Assembly (NCBI RefSeq): GCF_000513715.1
Contig: NZ_AQOD01000002.1
Span: 1 to 32,265 of the forward strand
Reading direction: 5' to 3'
DNA: 32,265 nt
Origin: Salinivibrio socompensis S35
Lineage (GTDB): Bacteria; Pseudomonadota; Gammaproteobacteria; Enterobacterales; Vibrionaceae
Of the stretch, positions 18,533 through 28,700 are shown piece by piece (positions within the stretch are counted from its first letter, which is position 1; every line of letters starts with the position of its first letter). The position numbers and the translations under genes are program-made. Below the pieces are notes generated by a model. That model was not told where the DNA came from, made no database searches, and saw only the letters and a program-made list of their open reading frames with translations.

Positions 18533-20034
18533 ATGAGTGGTCACGGAAATACAACATCAACGCCAACGCTGTACGCCGCGATTGATTTAGCTCCAACAGC
18601 TTTCATATGCTGGTGGTGCGCCAGGTGGCAGGCAGTGTCCAAACCCTTGCCAAAATCAAGCGAAAAGTGCGTCTCGCTGCGGGGATGGATGACCAACAAC
18701 AGCTCAGCGATGAAGCGATGCAACGTGGCTGGGATTGTTTGGCCCTTTTCGCCGAACGCTTGCAAGACTTTAATACTGACCATATTCGCGTGGTCGCGAC
18801 CGCCGCGCTGCGCCGTGCCAGTAACGCCGATGCCTTTTTAGCAAAGGCGAATGCTTTGCTGGGTCACCCTATTGAGATTATCTCGGGCGAAGAAGAAGCA
18901 CGCACCATTTACCAAGGGGTGGCGCATACGTCGGGTGGCCCGGGTAAACGCTTGGTGGTGGATATTGGGGGCGCCAGTACGGAGCTTATTATTGGTGAGC
19001 AGTTTGAACCCACCCTTTTGCAAAGCCTCAACATGAGCTGTGTCACGTTTTTAGAAGACTATTTTGCCGATCGCGTGCTCAACCAAACTGCTTTTGACAA
19101 TGCAATTGCTGGCGCGAAAGCGGAATTGGCCCCCTTAATGGCCCAGTATCGTGGACTCGGATGGGACTGTTGTGTCGGCGCCAGCGGCACGGTGCAAGCA
19201 CTGCAAGAAATTATGGTGACCCAAGGGATGGATGAAGTGATCTCCTTGGAAAAGCTCCACCGACTACGCGACCAAGCGATTGCGTGTGGGCAAATGGACG
19301 CTCTGGATATTGAAGGGTTGACGCTCGAACGGGCCCTGGTTTTTCCCAGTGGTTTGTCCATTTTAATTGCCATTTTTGAGTGTTTGGACGTCACCCGAAT
19401 GACTCTCGCTGGGGGCGCGCTGCGTGAAGGCTTGGTCTATGAGATGATGACAGCCATGCGCCACAGCGATATTCGCGCGCGCACCATTGCCAGTATTCAA
19501 TCTCGCTATCAGCTCGATGAGGCTCACGGGATCAATGTGGCAACCACTGCACTTGAATTGCTTCACCAGTGTCCGGCGTCATGGATACCGGAGCCGGAAG
19601 CACGGAGCCTGCTCCATGCTGCAGCCTGCGTACATGAAATCGGGCTAAGCATTGGTTTTAAACATGATGGCGACCATGCCGCGTATTTAATTACCCATCT
19701 CGATTTACCTGGTTTTACTCGGGCACAAAAACAACTGGTTGTCACCTTACTACGCTATTACCGTGATCAACTGGTGCTAATTGATGGCCAGCATGCCCTG
19801 TCTACCCCTAGCGCCAACCGTCTACTAAGGTTGTTACGGGTGGCGGTGATCTTGTGCCATCGTCGCGATAGTCGCGTTCGACCCGTGATCACACTCGGTA
19901 CTGACGGCGACGCGCTCACCTTGACGCTGGATACCACGTTGCTCGACGCCAGTCCCTTATTACGCGTCGAGCTAGAGCAAGAAGCCGTGCGTCAATCCAG
20001 CCTTGGGCTGCCATTAACGGTACGAGCGCACTAG
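18533..20034 (+). pseudogene. gppA: Guanosine-5'-triphosphate,3'-diphosphate pyrophosphatase GppA (Ppx/GppA), frameshifted near the start
   Basis: The start ATG 18533 gives [19 protein letters not shown], which should continue [12 protein letters not shown]. Instead the frame reads APTAFICWW; the correct frame resumes as [15 protein letters not shown] and runs to 20034. A single missing G after 18590 (TTAG|CTCC) restores [12 protein letters not shown] and a 500-residue protein (E. coli GppA 494). The rest is intact: [44 protein letters not shown], and the HD-like C-terminal half. GppA converts pppGpp to ppGpp and has exopolyphosphatase activity. A truncated product from a start at 18607 would lack the first phosphate-binding loop. 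The Ppx paralogue is the alternative; rhlB context favours GppA. Confidence 0.9.
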
Positions 20035-20058
20035 ACCTGTCACACGCGTAGCATTAAC

Positions 20059-20093
20059 AAAAGGCCCGCACCATAATGATGCGGGCCTTTTTT
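20059..20093. terminator. Bidirectional terminator between gppA and prlC
   Basis: A 12-bp perfect stem 20059-20070 with 20080-20091 (AAAAGGCCCGCA/TGCGGGCCTTTT), a 9-base loop and six T at 20088-20093. It lies between the convergent stops of gppA (20034) and prlC (20124), so it can serve both. Confidence 0.93.
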
Positions 20094-20123
20094 CATTGAT
20101 ACCGTCAATGGCTAACAACGCCA

Positions 20124-22166
20124 TTAAGCTGCCGTAATACCACTGTGGCGTAACAGCGCTTCTGGGCTTGGCTCTCGCCCTCTAAAGCGAACAAACAAGT
20201 CTTTCGGTGCTTCACTGCCCCCGCGGCTGAGAATATGGTTTAAGAAATCTTCACCGGTATCACGATTAAAAATCCCGTCCTCTTCAAAGCGTGAGTAGGC
20301 ATCGCTCGAGAGCACCTCGGCCCATTTGTAGCTGTAATAACCGGCGCTGTAGCCACCGGCAAAGATATGGCCAAAAGCATGCGGGAAACGGTTCCACTCA
20401 GGCGTTGGCACCACAGAAACCTGCTTACGTACCGCGCTTAAGGTTTCCATAATCCGTGGTCCAACGTCTGGATCAAACTCGCTGAACAAGCGGAAATCAA
20501 ACAAACTAAACTCGAGCTGACGCAACATCCCCATGGCTGAGTTGAAGTTTTTCGCCGCGAGCATTTTCTCCAGCATGTCTTCAGGGAGCGCTTCCCCGGT
20601 TTGATAATGCCCAGAAATGAAGCTCAGCGCTTCTTGCTCCCAGCACCAGTTTTCTAAGAACTGACTCGGCAGCTCAACCGCATCCCAAGGGACACCATTA
20701 ATACCTGAGACATCCGCGACCTCGACTTGGGTCAGCATATGATGAATACCATGACCGAACTCGTGGAACAGGGTGACCACTTCATCATGAGTAAACAAGG
20801 CCGGATCGTCACCCACTGGCGGATTAAAGTTGCACGTGAGGTATGCAACTGGCGTTTGCAGTTCACCATTCGCTTTACGACGACGCACGCGGCATTCGTC
20901 CATCCACGCGCCGCCACGTTTGTGCTCACGCGCATATAAGTCCAAGTAGAAGCTGCCACGCAGAGTGCCTTGGCTGTCATGAATGTCGTAAAAGCGCACG
21001 CTCTCATGCCAGGTATCAATGCCTTTACGCTCGGTAATCGTCATCCCGAACACCCGCTTCATCACTTCAAATAAACCGTTTAGCACCCGCGCTTCGGGGA
21101 AGTAAGGGCGAAGTGCTTCATCCGAGATGGTATAACGGGCTTGTTTAAGTTTCTCGCTATAATACGGAATGTCCCAAGGCTCAAGCGCATCTACGCCAAA
21201 CTCTTGTTTGGCATAAGCCTTCACTTCAGCAAATTCGCGCTCGCCTTGAGGGCGGGCCTTATCAACCAGATCGTTCAAAAAGCCCATCACTTGGTCTGGC
21301 GTTTCCGCCATCTTGGTGGCCAACGACAATTCGCTGTAGCTATTAAAGCCTAACAAACGTGCCAGCTCATGCTTTAAGCGCAACGACTCATTCATCAGCT
21401 CGGAGTTGTCCCATTGCCCCGCGTTTGGACCACGATCAGAAGCACGCGTGGTAAAGGCCTCATACATTTCTTGCCGCAATGCCCGATTATCGCAATACAT
21501 CATAACGGGCAGGTAGGAGGGGATATCAAGGGTAAATAAATAGCCTTGCTGCGATTTCGCTTCAGCTTGCGCATTGGCAGCCTGCCGCGCGGACTCAGGA
21601 AGACCAGCCAGCTCACTGTCGTCAGTGACTAATTTGGTCCAACCCATGGTGGCATCGAGTATATTATTGCTAAATGAAGAGGAAAGCTCAGATAAGCGCT
21701 TTTGAATGTCACCAAATCGGTGCTGCTGATCCGCCGGTAAGGCAATGCCCGAGAGCTCAAAGTCTTGCAATGCATCGGTAATGGCTTTTTGCTGAGCAAC
21801 ATCCAACGTGCCGAACTCGGTGCCCTCTTTTATCGCTTTATACGCTTGGTACAAGCCTTTGTGCTGTCCGCGCCAGGTCGAGTACTCAGACAACAAGGAC
21901 AAGCAGCTTTCATAGGCTTCACGCAGGGGCTGGCTATTGACGACCGCGTTCATATGGCTGACCGGTGACCAAATCCGGCCTAACCGATCTTCAGCCTCGG
22001 TAACCGGCACACAAACAGCGGTCCAGCTCGGTTGGTCAGCGCCAGCGGCGGCGTCTACCGCTTGGCGACAGTCAGCAATCGCGGCTTCCACTGCCGGCTT
22101 AACATGCTCAGGCTTAATCGCCGAAAACGGAGGTAAATCGTCAAATTGAAGAAGCGGGTTGGACAT
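20124..22166 (-). CDS. prlC: Oligopeptidase A (M3 metallopeptidase)
   Basis: 680 residues from ATG 22166, exactly the E. coli length; an in-frame ATG nine codons upstream lacks support, while AAGGAAGG precedes 22166. The N-terminus MSNPLLQFDDLPPFSAI matches the family. The zinc motif HEFGH is at 468-472 in LFHEFGHGIHHML, followed by the third ligand region DAVELPSQFLENW; the end FPHAFGHIFAGGYSAGYYSYKWAEVL is characteristic. It degrades free signal peptides and short peptides in the cytoplasm. Divergent from gor, as in the E. coli yhiQ-prlC-gor neighbourhood. Confidence 0.97.
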   Translation of the reverse strand: MSNPLLQFDDLPPFSAIKPEHVKPAVEAAIADCRQAVDAAAGADQPSWTAVCVPVTEAEDRLGRIWSPVSHMNAVVNSQPLREAYESCLSLLSEYSTWRGQHKGLYQAYKAIKEGTEFGTLDVAQQKAITDALQDFELSGIALPADQQHRFGDIQKRLSELSSSFSNNILDATMGWTKLVTDDSELAGLPESARQAANAQAEAKSQQGYLFTLDIPSYLPVMMYCDNRALRQEMYEAFTTRASDRGPNAGQWDNSELMNESLRLKHELARLLGFNSYSELSLATKMAETPDQVMGFLNDLVDKARPQGEREFAEVKAYAKQEFGVDALEPWDIPYYSEKLKQARYTISDEALRPYFPEARVLNGLFEVMKRVFGMTITERKGIDTWHESVRFYDIHDSQGTLRGSFYLDLYAREHKRGGAWMDECRVRRRKANGELQTPVAYLTCNFNPPVGDDPALFTHDEVVTLFHEFGHGIHHMLTQVEVADVSGINGVPWDAVELPSQFLENWCWEQEALSFISGHYQTGEALPEDMLEKMLAAKNFNSAMGMLRQLEFSLFDFRLFSEFDPDVGPRIMETLSAVRKQVSVVPTPEWNRFPHAFGHIFAGGYSAGYYSYKWAEVLSSDAYSRFEEDGIFNRDTGEDFLNHILSRGGSEAPKDLFVRFRGREPSPEALLRHSGITAA

Positions 22167-22229
22167 AATGCCTTCCTTTTTGCTGTCAGGCACTCACCGT
22201 ACGAGGCCTAAGATATGAATGACAACATG

Positions 22230-22258
22230 TATATGCCGTCTCGGTACGTACTTTTCAA
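22230..22258 (-). promoter_or_regulatory. Possible sigma-70 promoter of prlC
   Basis: On the minus strand a -35-like TTGAAA (22258-22253) is followed, after 17 bases, by CATATA (22235-22230). It is about 64 bases before the prlC start. The -10 match is mediocre, so this is only a candidate. Confidence 0.3.
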
Positions 22259-22447
22259 TCCCTCGGGATAAAGCGACGTGTATTGCGAGCGTTACAAAAT
22301 GATTCTGAGACTGCTGCCTCACTGCCGGTTTGGTATGCTAGTACTCCGACGGTCAGCGTGAGTGGCTTTACAAGCGCCACCAAACAGGACAAGCTGACCT
22401 CGATATAAATGCCAGCGGCACCCAGTGCCTATAAGATGGAGAAAGAC

Positions 22448-23803
22448 ATGGCGAAGCATTTCGACTATATCTGTATCGGTGGCGGTAGTGGCGGTATTGC
22501 CTCTGCCAACCGTGCCGCGATGCACGGTGCTAAAGTCGCCCTTATTGAAGCAAAACACCTCGGCGGCACCTGCGTAAACGTAGGCTGTGTGCCTAAAAAA
22601 GTCATGTGGCATGGCGCCCAGGTCGCGGAAGCGCTCAATCTCTACGCATCAGACTACGGCTTTGATGTGGATGTGAAAGGCTTTAACTGGTCAACACTGG
22701 TTGATAACCGTGAAGCCTACATCAGCCGTATCCACAAGGCCTACGACAATGTTTTAGGTAAAAATAACATTGATGTCATCCGTGGTTTTGCTCGCTTTAT
22801 CGATAACAACACAGTTGAAGTCGATGGTGAACATTACACCGCCGATCATTTTTTAATTGCGGTCGGTGGCACCCCAACGGTTCCCAATATTCCAGGCGCG
22901 GAACTCGGGATCGATTCCGATGGCTTCTTTGCCCTCCCCGAGCAGCCTAAGCGAGTTGCGGTGGTCGGTGCCGGTTACATTGCGGTCGAGATCGCCGGAG
23001 TGCTGCACGCGCTAGGCTCTGACACCCACTTGTTTGTGCGTAAAGACCACCCACTACGGACGTTCGATCCTATGGTGACAGAGACCTTGGTCGAAGTAAT
23101 GGAAAAAGAAGGGCCAACCCTTCATACCCAGCATGTTCCGGTTTCAGTCACCAAAGAGAACGATGGCAGCCTGACGCTATCATTTGAAAACGGCACCACG
23201 CACAATACAGACACCTTAATTTGGGCAATTGGCCGTCATCCCACTACGGATAAAATCAACCTGGGTGCGACGGATGTCCAAACCACGGCAGATGGCTACA
23301 TCAAGGTTGACCCGTATCAAACCACCAGCGTGCCACATATTCACTGTGTCGGCGACATCATGGATGGTGGCATTGAGCTGACGCCGGTGGCTGTCAAAGC
23401 CGGACGCTTGCTATCCGAGCGCCTTTTTAATGGCCAGACACATGCCAAAATGGATTATGAGCTGGTCCCCACCGTGGTTTTCAGCCATCCACCGATTGGC
23501 ACCATTGGGTTGAGCGAGCCAGAAGCACGCGCCAAGTATGGCGATGACAATATCAAAGTCTATACCTCTAGCTTTGCGGCAATGTACACCGCTGTCACTC
23601 AACACCGTCAACCTTGTAAGATGAAACTGGTTTGTGCGGGCGATGAAGAAAAAGTCGTGGGTCTGCATGGTATCGGCTTTACGGTCGACGAGATGATCCA
23701 AGGCTTTGCTGTAGCGATGAAGATGGGCGCCACCAAAGCGGATTTTGATAGCGTAGTCGCGATTCACCCCACCGGCTCAGAAGAATTTGTTACTATGCGC
23801 TAA
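22448..23803 (+). CDS. gor: Glutathione-disulfide reductase
   Basis: 451 residues from ATG 22448 (GGAGA 7 bases upstream); E. coli Gor has 450. FAD-binding [15 protein letters not shown] (~9-23), the redox disulfide [13 protein letters not shown] (Cys 4 residues apart), NADPH-binding [17 protein letters not shown], and the catalytic His/Glu in [12 protein letters not shown] at the C-terminus are all present. It regenerates GSH from GSSG with NADPH. The longer in-frame start at 22409 adds residues not found in homologues. Between gor and prlC are 281 bases, including an extended -10-like TGGTATGCT at 22331-22339 that may be the gor promoter. Confidence 0.96.
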   Translation: MAKHFDYICIGGGSGGIASANRAAMHGAKVALIEAKHLGGTCVNVGCVPKKVMWHGAQVAEALNLYASDYGFDVDVKGFNWSTLVDNREAYISRIHKAYDNVLGKNNIDVIRGFARFIDNNTVEVDGEHYTADHFLIAVGGTPTVPNIPGAELGIDSDGFFALPEQPKRVAVVGAGYIAVEIAGVLHALGSDTHLFVRKDHPLRTFDPMVTETLVEVMEKEGPTLHTQHVPVSVTKENDGSLTLSFENGTTHNTDTLIWAIGRHPTTDKINLGATDVQTTADGYIKVDPYQTTSVPHIHCVGDIMDGGIELTPVAVKAGRLLSERLFNGQTHAKMDYELVPTVVFSHPPIGTIGLSEPEARAKYGDDNIKVYTSSFAAMYTAVTQHRQPCKMKLVCAGDEEKVVGLHGIGFTVDEMIQGFAVAMKMGATKADFDSVVAIHPTGSEEFVTMR

Positions 23804-23826
23804 GCCGCGCGATAAAACAGTCACTT

Positions 23827-23858
23827 AAAAAACGCCGTGTCGACACACGGCGTTTTTT
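23827..23858. terminator. Bidirectional terminator between gor and the Hpt gene
   Basis: A 14-bp perfect stem (23827-23840 with 23845-23858) around a CGAC loop, A6 on the left and T6 on the right, between the convergent stops at 23803 and 23892. It suits both transcripts. Confidence 0.94.
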
Positions 23859-23891
23859 ATTGGTCACTCGCGAGCATGATGAGACAGGCCG

Positions 23892-24245
23892 CTAGTGAGT
23901 CAGCTGCGCACAAAAACGGGCTAAGCCTTCTTTTATACTCGCCAGCGCCGCCGTGGCCTGCTCGGTCGCATCTTGCTTGGCCGCTTGCTCTAAGGTCAGC
24001 GCATGTTGATACAGCTCTAAGGCTGCCAGATTGCCCGCACTGCCTTTCATTTTATGCGCTTCACGCGCTAAATCGGCATAATCAGCATCCGCTAACTGTC
24101 TTGCCATCACCGGAAGCTGTTGCTCGCTTTCTTCAACAAAAATACGGCAAGCTTCGTCAAGAAGCGCCGGGCTGTCCATTAACCGGCTTAACGCTTCTTC
24201 TTTGTCCCAAACCGACATGTCGGCCTTTCCTTGATTGACACTCAT
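23892..24245 (-). CDS. Stand-alone Hpt phosphotransfer-domain protein
   Basis: 117 residues consisting almost only of an Hpt four-helix bundle. The phosphorylation motif is AREAHKMKGSAGNLAA with His64. There is no kinase, receiver or membrane segment. Such proteins relay phosphate between a hybrid kinase and a response regulator, or act as phosphate sinks. AAGGAG five bases before ATG 24245 gives a strong start. No sensor kinase or regulator is nearby, so partners are unknown. It ends at the shared terminator with gor. Confidence 0.9.
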   Translation of the reverse strand: MSVNQGKADMSVWDKEEALSRLMDSPALLDEACRIFVEESEQQLPVMARQLADADYADLAREAHKMKGSAGNLAALELYQHALTLEQAAKQDATEQATAALASIKEGLARFCAQLTH

Positions 24246-24430
24246 GCTGGCTCCTTTGTACTGATAGACCTATTCGCCACATGGGCTTTTCGAATGTTTT
24301 GTCATCATCTTGTTTCTAGCTGTTACTAAGGTTAACCAGCTGCGTTTATGCTATTGAGGCAGCCGTTAAACTCAGGTTCAATAATGCTCGCTTTTCCCCC
24401 AAATCATAACAATAGAAGTGAGTGCAAATC

Positions 24431-24526
24431 ATGATGGATATGTTGCCTTGGCTAATCGTTTCCGGCCTGATTGTTTCAGTGATCACCGGACTATTAACCG
24501 TACTGATGGTAAAAGGCCTCGATTAA
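24431..24526 (+). CDS. 31-residue single-pass membrane micro-protein (hypothetical)
   Basis: ATG 24431 to TAA 24524-24526 encodes a 31-residue peptide, MMDMLPWLIVSGLI then a hydrophobic helix and a short KGLD end. Residues 5-27 form one membrane helix with no charge until Lys28. The start may be 24431, 24434 or 24440; the upstream ribosome-binding site is weak (AAGTGAG). A strong terminator begins 10 bases after the stop, showing a short transcript ends here. I do not recognise the family. It is too short for most gene callers. Coding is likely but not proven. Confidence 0.6.
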   Translation: MMDMLPWLIVSGLIVSVITGLLTVLMVKGLD

Positions 24527-24536
24527 GGCTAAAAAG

Positions 24537-24561
24537 CTCCATGGTACGCCATGGAGTTTTT
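24537..24561 (+). terminator. Rho-independent terminator behind the micro-ORF
   Basis: CTCCATGG (24537-24544), a TACG loop, CCATGGAG (24549-24556) and T5 (24557-24561). It lies 10 bases after the micro-ORF stop and before the convergent stop at 24592. Confidence 0.88.
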
Positions 24562-24591
24562 GCTTATCTGCTGTTTATGTTTAGGCTTATC

Positions 24592-24885
24592 CTACTTAGC
24601 CTTCTTCCTGACTTTTTTATCCGTCTTTCCCTTTTTGTCTTTCTTGGCCGCTTTTTGCTTGTCTTTTTTAGCTTTTTTAGCTTTTTTAGCTGCGAGATCA
24701 GACGCTTTCTTCGTTTTATTTTCCTCATCACTCACTAGCGAGATAGGACGACAGACGTATCCTTTTTCACTGGCGACGCGCGCACATTTACTACATGCGA
24801 CACGCGGTGGGGTGGTGATCTCTGTTAAGGTTGCTAAATGGGCCTCAACCTCACCACGTCGCCATTTACACAGAGATTTAGCCAC
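24592..24885 (-). CDS. Conserved-looking small Cys protein with a lysine-rich tail, unknown function
   Basis: 97 residues. The N-terminal half has four Cys (C6, C31, C34, C45; CSKC is a CxxC pair) that could bind zinc. From about residue 58 the protein is almost only Lys/Ala/Asp (KKAKKAKKDKQKAAKKDKKG), a disordered, highly basic tail likely to bind RNA or another polyanion. It starts at GTG 24885, immediately after the rsmJ stop; GGAGG inside the last rsmJ codons serves as ribosome-binding site, so translation is probably coupled. I do not recognise the family; a ribosome- or RNA-associated role is inferred only from charge and context. Confidence 0.75.
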   Translation of the reverse strand: MAKSLCKWRRGEVEAHLATLTEITTPPRVACSKCARVASEKGYVCRPISLVSDEENKTKKASDLAAKKAKKAKKDKQKAAKKDKKGKTDKKVRKKAK

Positions 24886-25665
24886 TTACGCCTCCGCGCT
24901 TAGCGCTGCGTTGATATACATGTCAAAGCGGTTTTTCTTGGTGGTAATGCTTGAGTGCGGTGTTTTTTCCGCTAAGGGCGCGGCATAACCCGGTCGCTTT
25001 ACCACCACGCGACTGCGTGCCAGATCAAGCGCGGGAAGCAGTAATGCATCTGCATCACTATCTGCACCCACCAAAGATTGAAAAACACGCATCTCTTTTT
25101 TCACTAAAGCGGCTTTTTTCTTATGGGGATACATAGGGTCGAGATAAATAACATCAGGTTGCACCAAACCTGGCATGCTTGCCATATCAGTCAGAGCCTG
25201 CTCACTATTGGCATGCAGTAACGTCATCCGTGATTGCATCCATGCGCCAATATCAGGATCCAAGTATGCCCGCTGTAAACCATCATCAAGTAAAGCGGCG
25301 ACGACCGGATGCCTTTCTATCATTTGCACTGAACAGCCTAAAGAGGCCAAAACGAACGCATCTCGCCCCAGTCCCGCGGTCGCATCTAATACGCGTGGGG
25401 TCACACCTTTATTGAGCCCGACCGCTTTTGCTATCGCTTGTCCTTTGCCACCACCAAATTGACGACGATGGGCAGCGGCGCCGCTAACAAAGTCAACAAA
25501 TACGGCCCCTAATTTGGGCTCATCTCGCTTGCGCAGCTCAAGACGTGCCTGTGTCATCACTAAGGCAAACGGTGAGTCAGGATCGTGAGTGAGTGACCAC
25601 GTCGATTTTAATCGTTCAAATTCTTCGGCTTTTTCAAGGGCGTCACACATCAAAGTGAGTTGCAC
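24886..25665 (-). CDS. rsmJ: 16S rRNA (guanine1516-N2)-methyltransferase
   Basis: 259 residues (E. coli RsmJ/YhiQ 250). The family block [20 protein letters not shown], the SAM site [20 protein letters not shown] and the catalytic [19 protein letters not shown] are all present. It methylates G1516 of 16S rRNA. The start is GTG 25665 with GGAG 11 bases upstream; an internal ATG at 25650 would drop five residues. In E. coli it also sits next to prlC. The 97-residue Lys-tailed protein follows with zero spacing. Confidence 0.95.
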   Translation of the reverse strand: MQLTLMCDALEKAEEFERLKSTWSLTHDPDSPFALVMTQARLELRKRDEPKLGAVFVDFVSGAAAHRRQFGGGKGQAIAKAVGLNKGVTPRVLDATAGLGRDAFVLASLGCSVQMIERHPVVAALLDDGLQRAYLDPDIGAWMQSRMTLLHANSEQALTDMASMPGLVQPDVIYLDPMYPHKKKAALVKKEMRVFQSLVGADSDADALLLPALDLARSRVVVKRPGYAAPLAEKTPHSSITTKKNRFDMYINAALSAEA

Positions 25666-25700
25666 ATCGGATCTCCGCTGCTGGGGCTGGTCCGATTATA

Positions 25701-28700
25701 TCAGAGATGGTTTTTTTCCTTCACTGTCTCACGGCTGGGACGCCAATTTTTTACCTGATGACTTAACGGTGCCGGTACACTGAAATGGTAGCCTTGCGCA
25801 TAGTCGACCCCAAGGGTTTTGAGTCTATCCAAGATGGCCGCGTTTTCAACAAACTCAGCAACGGTTTGTTTACCCATTTGCTTGGCTAAGTCGTTGATGG
25901 CTTTCACCATCGCATAGTCTGTTTCATCAGTCGCAATATCGCGGATAAATTGCCCGTCGATTTTTATAATATCGACCGGTAAACGCTTCAGGTAACCAAA
26001 CGAAGAAATGCCAGCACCAAAGTCGTCTAGGGCAATGGTACAGCCCAAAGATTTAAGCTGAGAAAAGAGGTCGATCGCACTGCTCATGTTACTGATCGCA
26101 GCGGTTTCGGTGATCTCAAGGCAGAGGCATTCACTGGGGACCTTAGTCTGTTTAATCGCATCGAGGAGGAAGGCGACAAACGCTCTTTGGGTAATCGACC
26201 GGCCCGATAAATTAATCGATATCTTACCCAGCTTCGCGATTTGCTCGGGGTTCGCGTCAAACCAGGCGAGGGTTTTGGTCACCACCACGGTATCTAGCTG
26301 ATGCGCCATGTTGTAGCGTTCGGCGGCAGGGATAAACATACTGGGTGGTAGCAAACCACCTTTGGTGTCGCGCATCCTAACCAGCGCTTCAATGTACAGC
26401 TTATCTTGACTTTGTGATTTAATATCAATTATTTGCTGTGCATAGATATCAAAGCGGTCACGCGCGATCGCATCATGAATATGGCTGACATAGGCCATTT
26501 CTTGCTCTCGGCGCTGCAACTCTTCATCATCGGGGTGGTAAATGTGGAGTCGATTACGGCCTTCATCTTTGGCCGCATAACAAGCTGTGTCTGCTTGCGC
26601 ATGAACTTGCTGCGGAGAGCCTGCGGTGCGGTCAAGCAGACGAATACCCAAAGAACATGCCAGTCGCATTCGGCTGCCATGCCAGAAGAACTCACTGTCA
26701 GCAAGCACCTCTAACAAGGTTCGCCCCCAGTTCACCGACTGCTCTGCGGCATGATGATAAGCGATAACACCAAACTCATCACCACCTAATCGTGATAACA
26801 CGGCGCCTTCCGGTAGGTGCTGACGGATAATCTGTGCCACTTGTTTTAGTGCTTCGTCCCCGGCTTCATGGCCCGCGGTATCATTAATCAGTTTAAATTG
26901 ATCCATATCGATATAGAACATCGCATGGCATTCATCATCCTCCCGAGCTTGTAACAGCGCCGCGGCCAGTTTTTGTTCAAAGTAACTACGGTTATAAAGC
27001 CCGGTTAAATAGTCATGATGTGCTTGATAGGTCAGCTGGTTTTCCATTTCCCGGTGCGCGGTAACATCTTCACCCACGACCAATAATTGGGTTTGATGGT
27101 GCATGGCGCGGATGGTTTCTCGAACCCACAATGTATGCCCATTACCCGCTCGATACGGAATTTCACGGCGCCAAACTTGCTCTTGGCTATGCTGATCGCG
27201 CTTAATCATCCTATGTGGGGGGACTTGGTCGCTGACATAAAGCTCTGTAATTTTATGCCCCAGCAAGCATGATTTTTCGTGACCGAATAAGTCCGCGGCG
27301 TATTGGTTGAGTGACTGAATACGCCCCTGGTAGTCAACCGTTAGCAAGATGACGGGCTGTTGCTCGTAGAGCATGCGATATTCAATTTCGCTGCGCTGTA
27401 GCTTTTCTTCGGTTTGTTTGCGCTGAGTGATGTCACGCGCCTCAAGCAATATTTGCGGCTGGCCCGGTTCACTAGGAAAGCTCTTCACCGCCACATCCAA
27501 GATCACTTCGCGGTGGGACTCGCTCAAACATAATTCAAATCGATGAGGTTGAGTGGTCTCGACCCGTTTTAAGTGGTGCTCCAAGCTCGCTGGATTGCGC
27601 CAGATAGGCCAGAGCCATAAAGGACGCTCACGGTCCGTCTGACTGACAGCAATCAGTTGATAGAAGCTGGCGTTGCCTGAGACCAACATTCCGTGTTGAT
27701 CCAATAAAGCGATCAGTTGATTACTTTGGTCAAACACCCCTTTTAACATCGCACGATGGCGCATCAGCGACGACTCGCTACGCCGGAGCTGACGAATATT
27801 CGCGCCTAACATGACAATCACGCTCCCCAGCACCAAGACAGCCAACGCGACCGCTTGCACCGCAACCCGATGAGCTTGCCATATCGGTTGGGGTTGATTG
27901 GTGATCGTCACATCCTCTAACGCGCTAATATCTAACTTCCAGCGCGTGAGCGCCGGATAATCAAACAGGGTGATATTGGTGCTATCGCGCTCGGCGGGCA
28001 GTTGACCATCTAACACGTTAAGGAGCAATTTGCCTTGATGGTAACCTTGGGTTTTGCCATCAATCACCACACCACCGACGACACCCTGCCCGAGCATAAA
28101 ACTCATGGCACCATAGATAGGCACAGGGGCATCTTTAGTCAGTGTATGGATACCCTTGACCTTATCGAGGAACTGTCCGTTGCTATCCCTAAAATAGGAA
28201 AGATAAAACACAGCCTCACCCTCGTGCATGGCTTGAATTCTATTTCGTAGCCCCGAGAAAGAGAGGCTAGAAAGCCGCACAATGTCGATCCCAAAATCAC
28301 CGTGATTAGCCAGTTGCGCTTGCACGACATTCCAGTATTGACGACTCGAGAAGGTATCATCGAGCAACACGTAAACACGTTCTAACTCAGGGTGTAAGCG
28401 TTTCATTAGTGCCAGGTTACGCGGTAGATCGACTTCCTCTTTGACACCGGTCAGCTTGGGCAGCAGCGGATAATGCTGACGACCAAAGTTATTGAGCCCT
28501 GCATACACCACCGGTGTATTACCAATATACTCATGAAGTTCATGGATTAACCAAAGCGCGGCATTATCCGTGGTTAAGATGGCGTCAAATTGATGACTCG
28601 CGAGCTTTTGGATATAGAGTGTTTTTAGTTGCTCTCGGTACGCCTCTGACTGATAACGCTTAATCTCCAGGTAGGTATGCTGAAACGCAATGTCTTCGCC

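Noticed and set aside
22409-22447. Upstream in-frame extensions of gor (22409), prlC (22193), rho (16612), the chemoreceptor (6397), mscS (9052) and yigL (1665)
   Set aside because: Each adds residues absent from homologues, while the internal start has the better ribosome-binding site or the family N-terminus.
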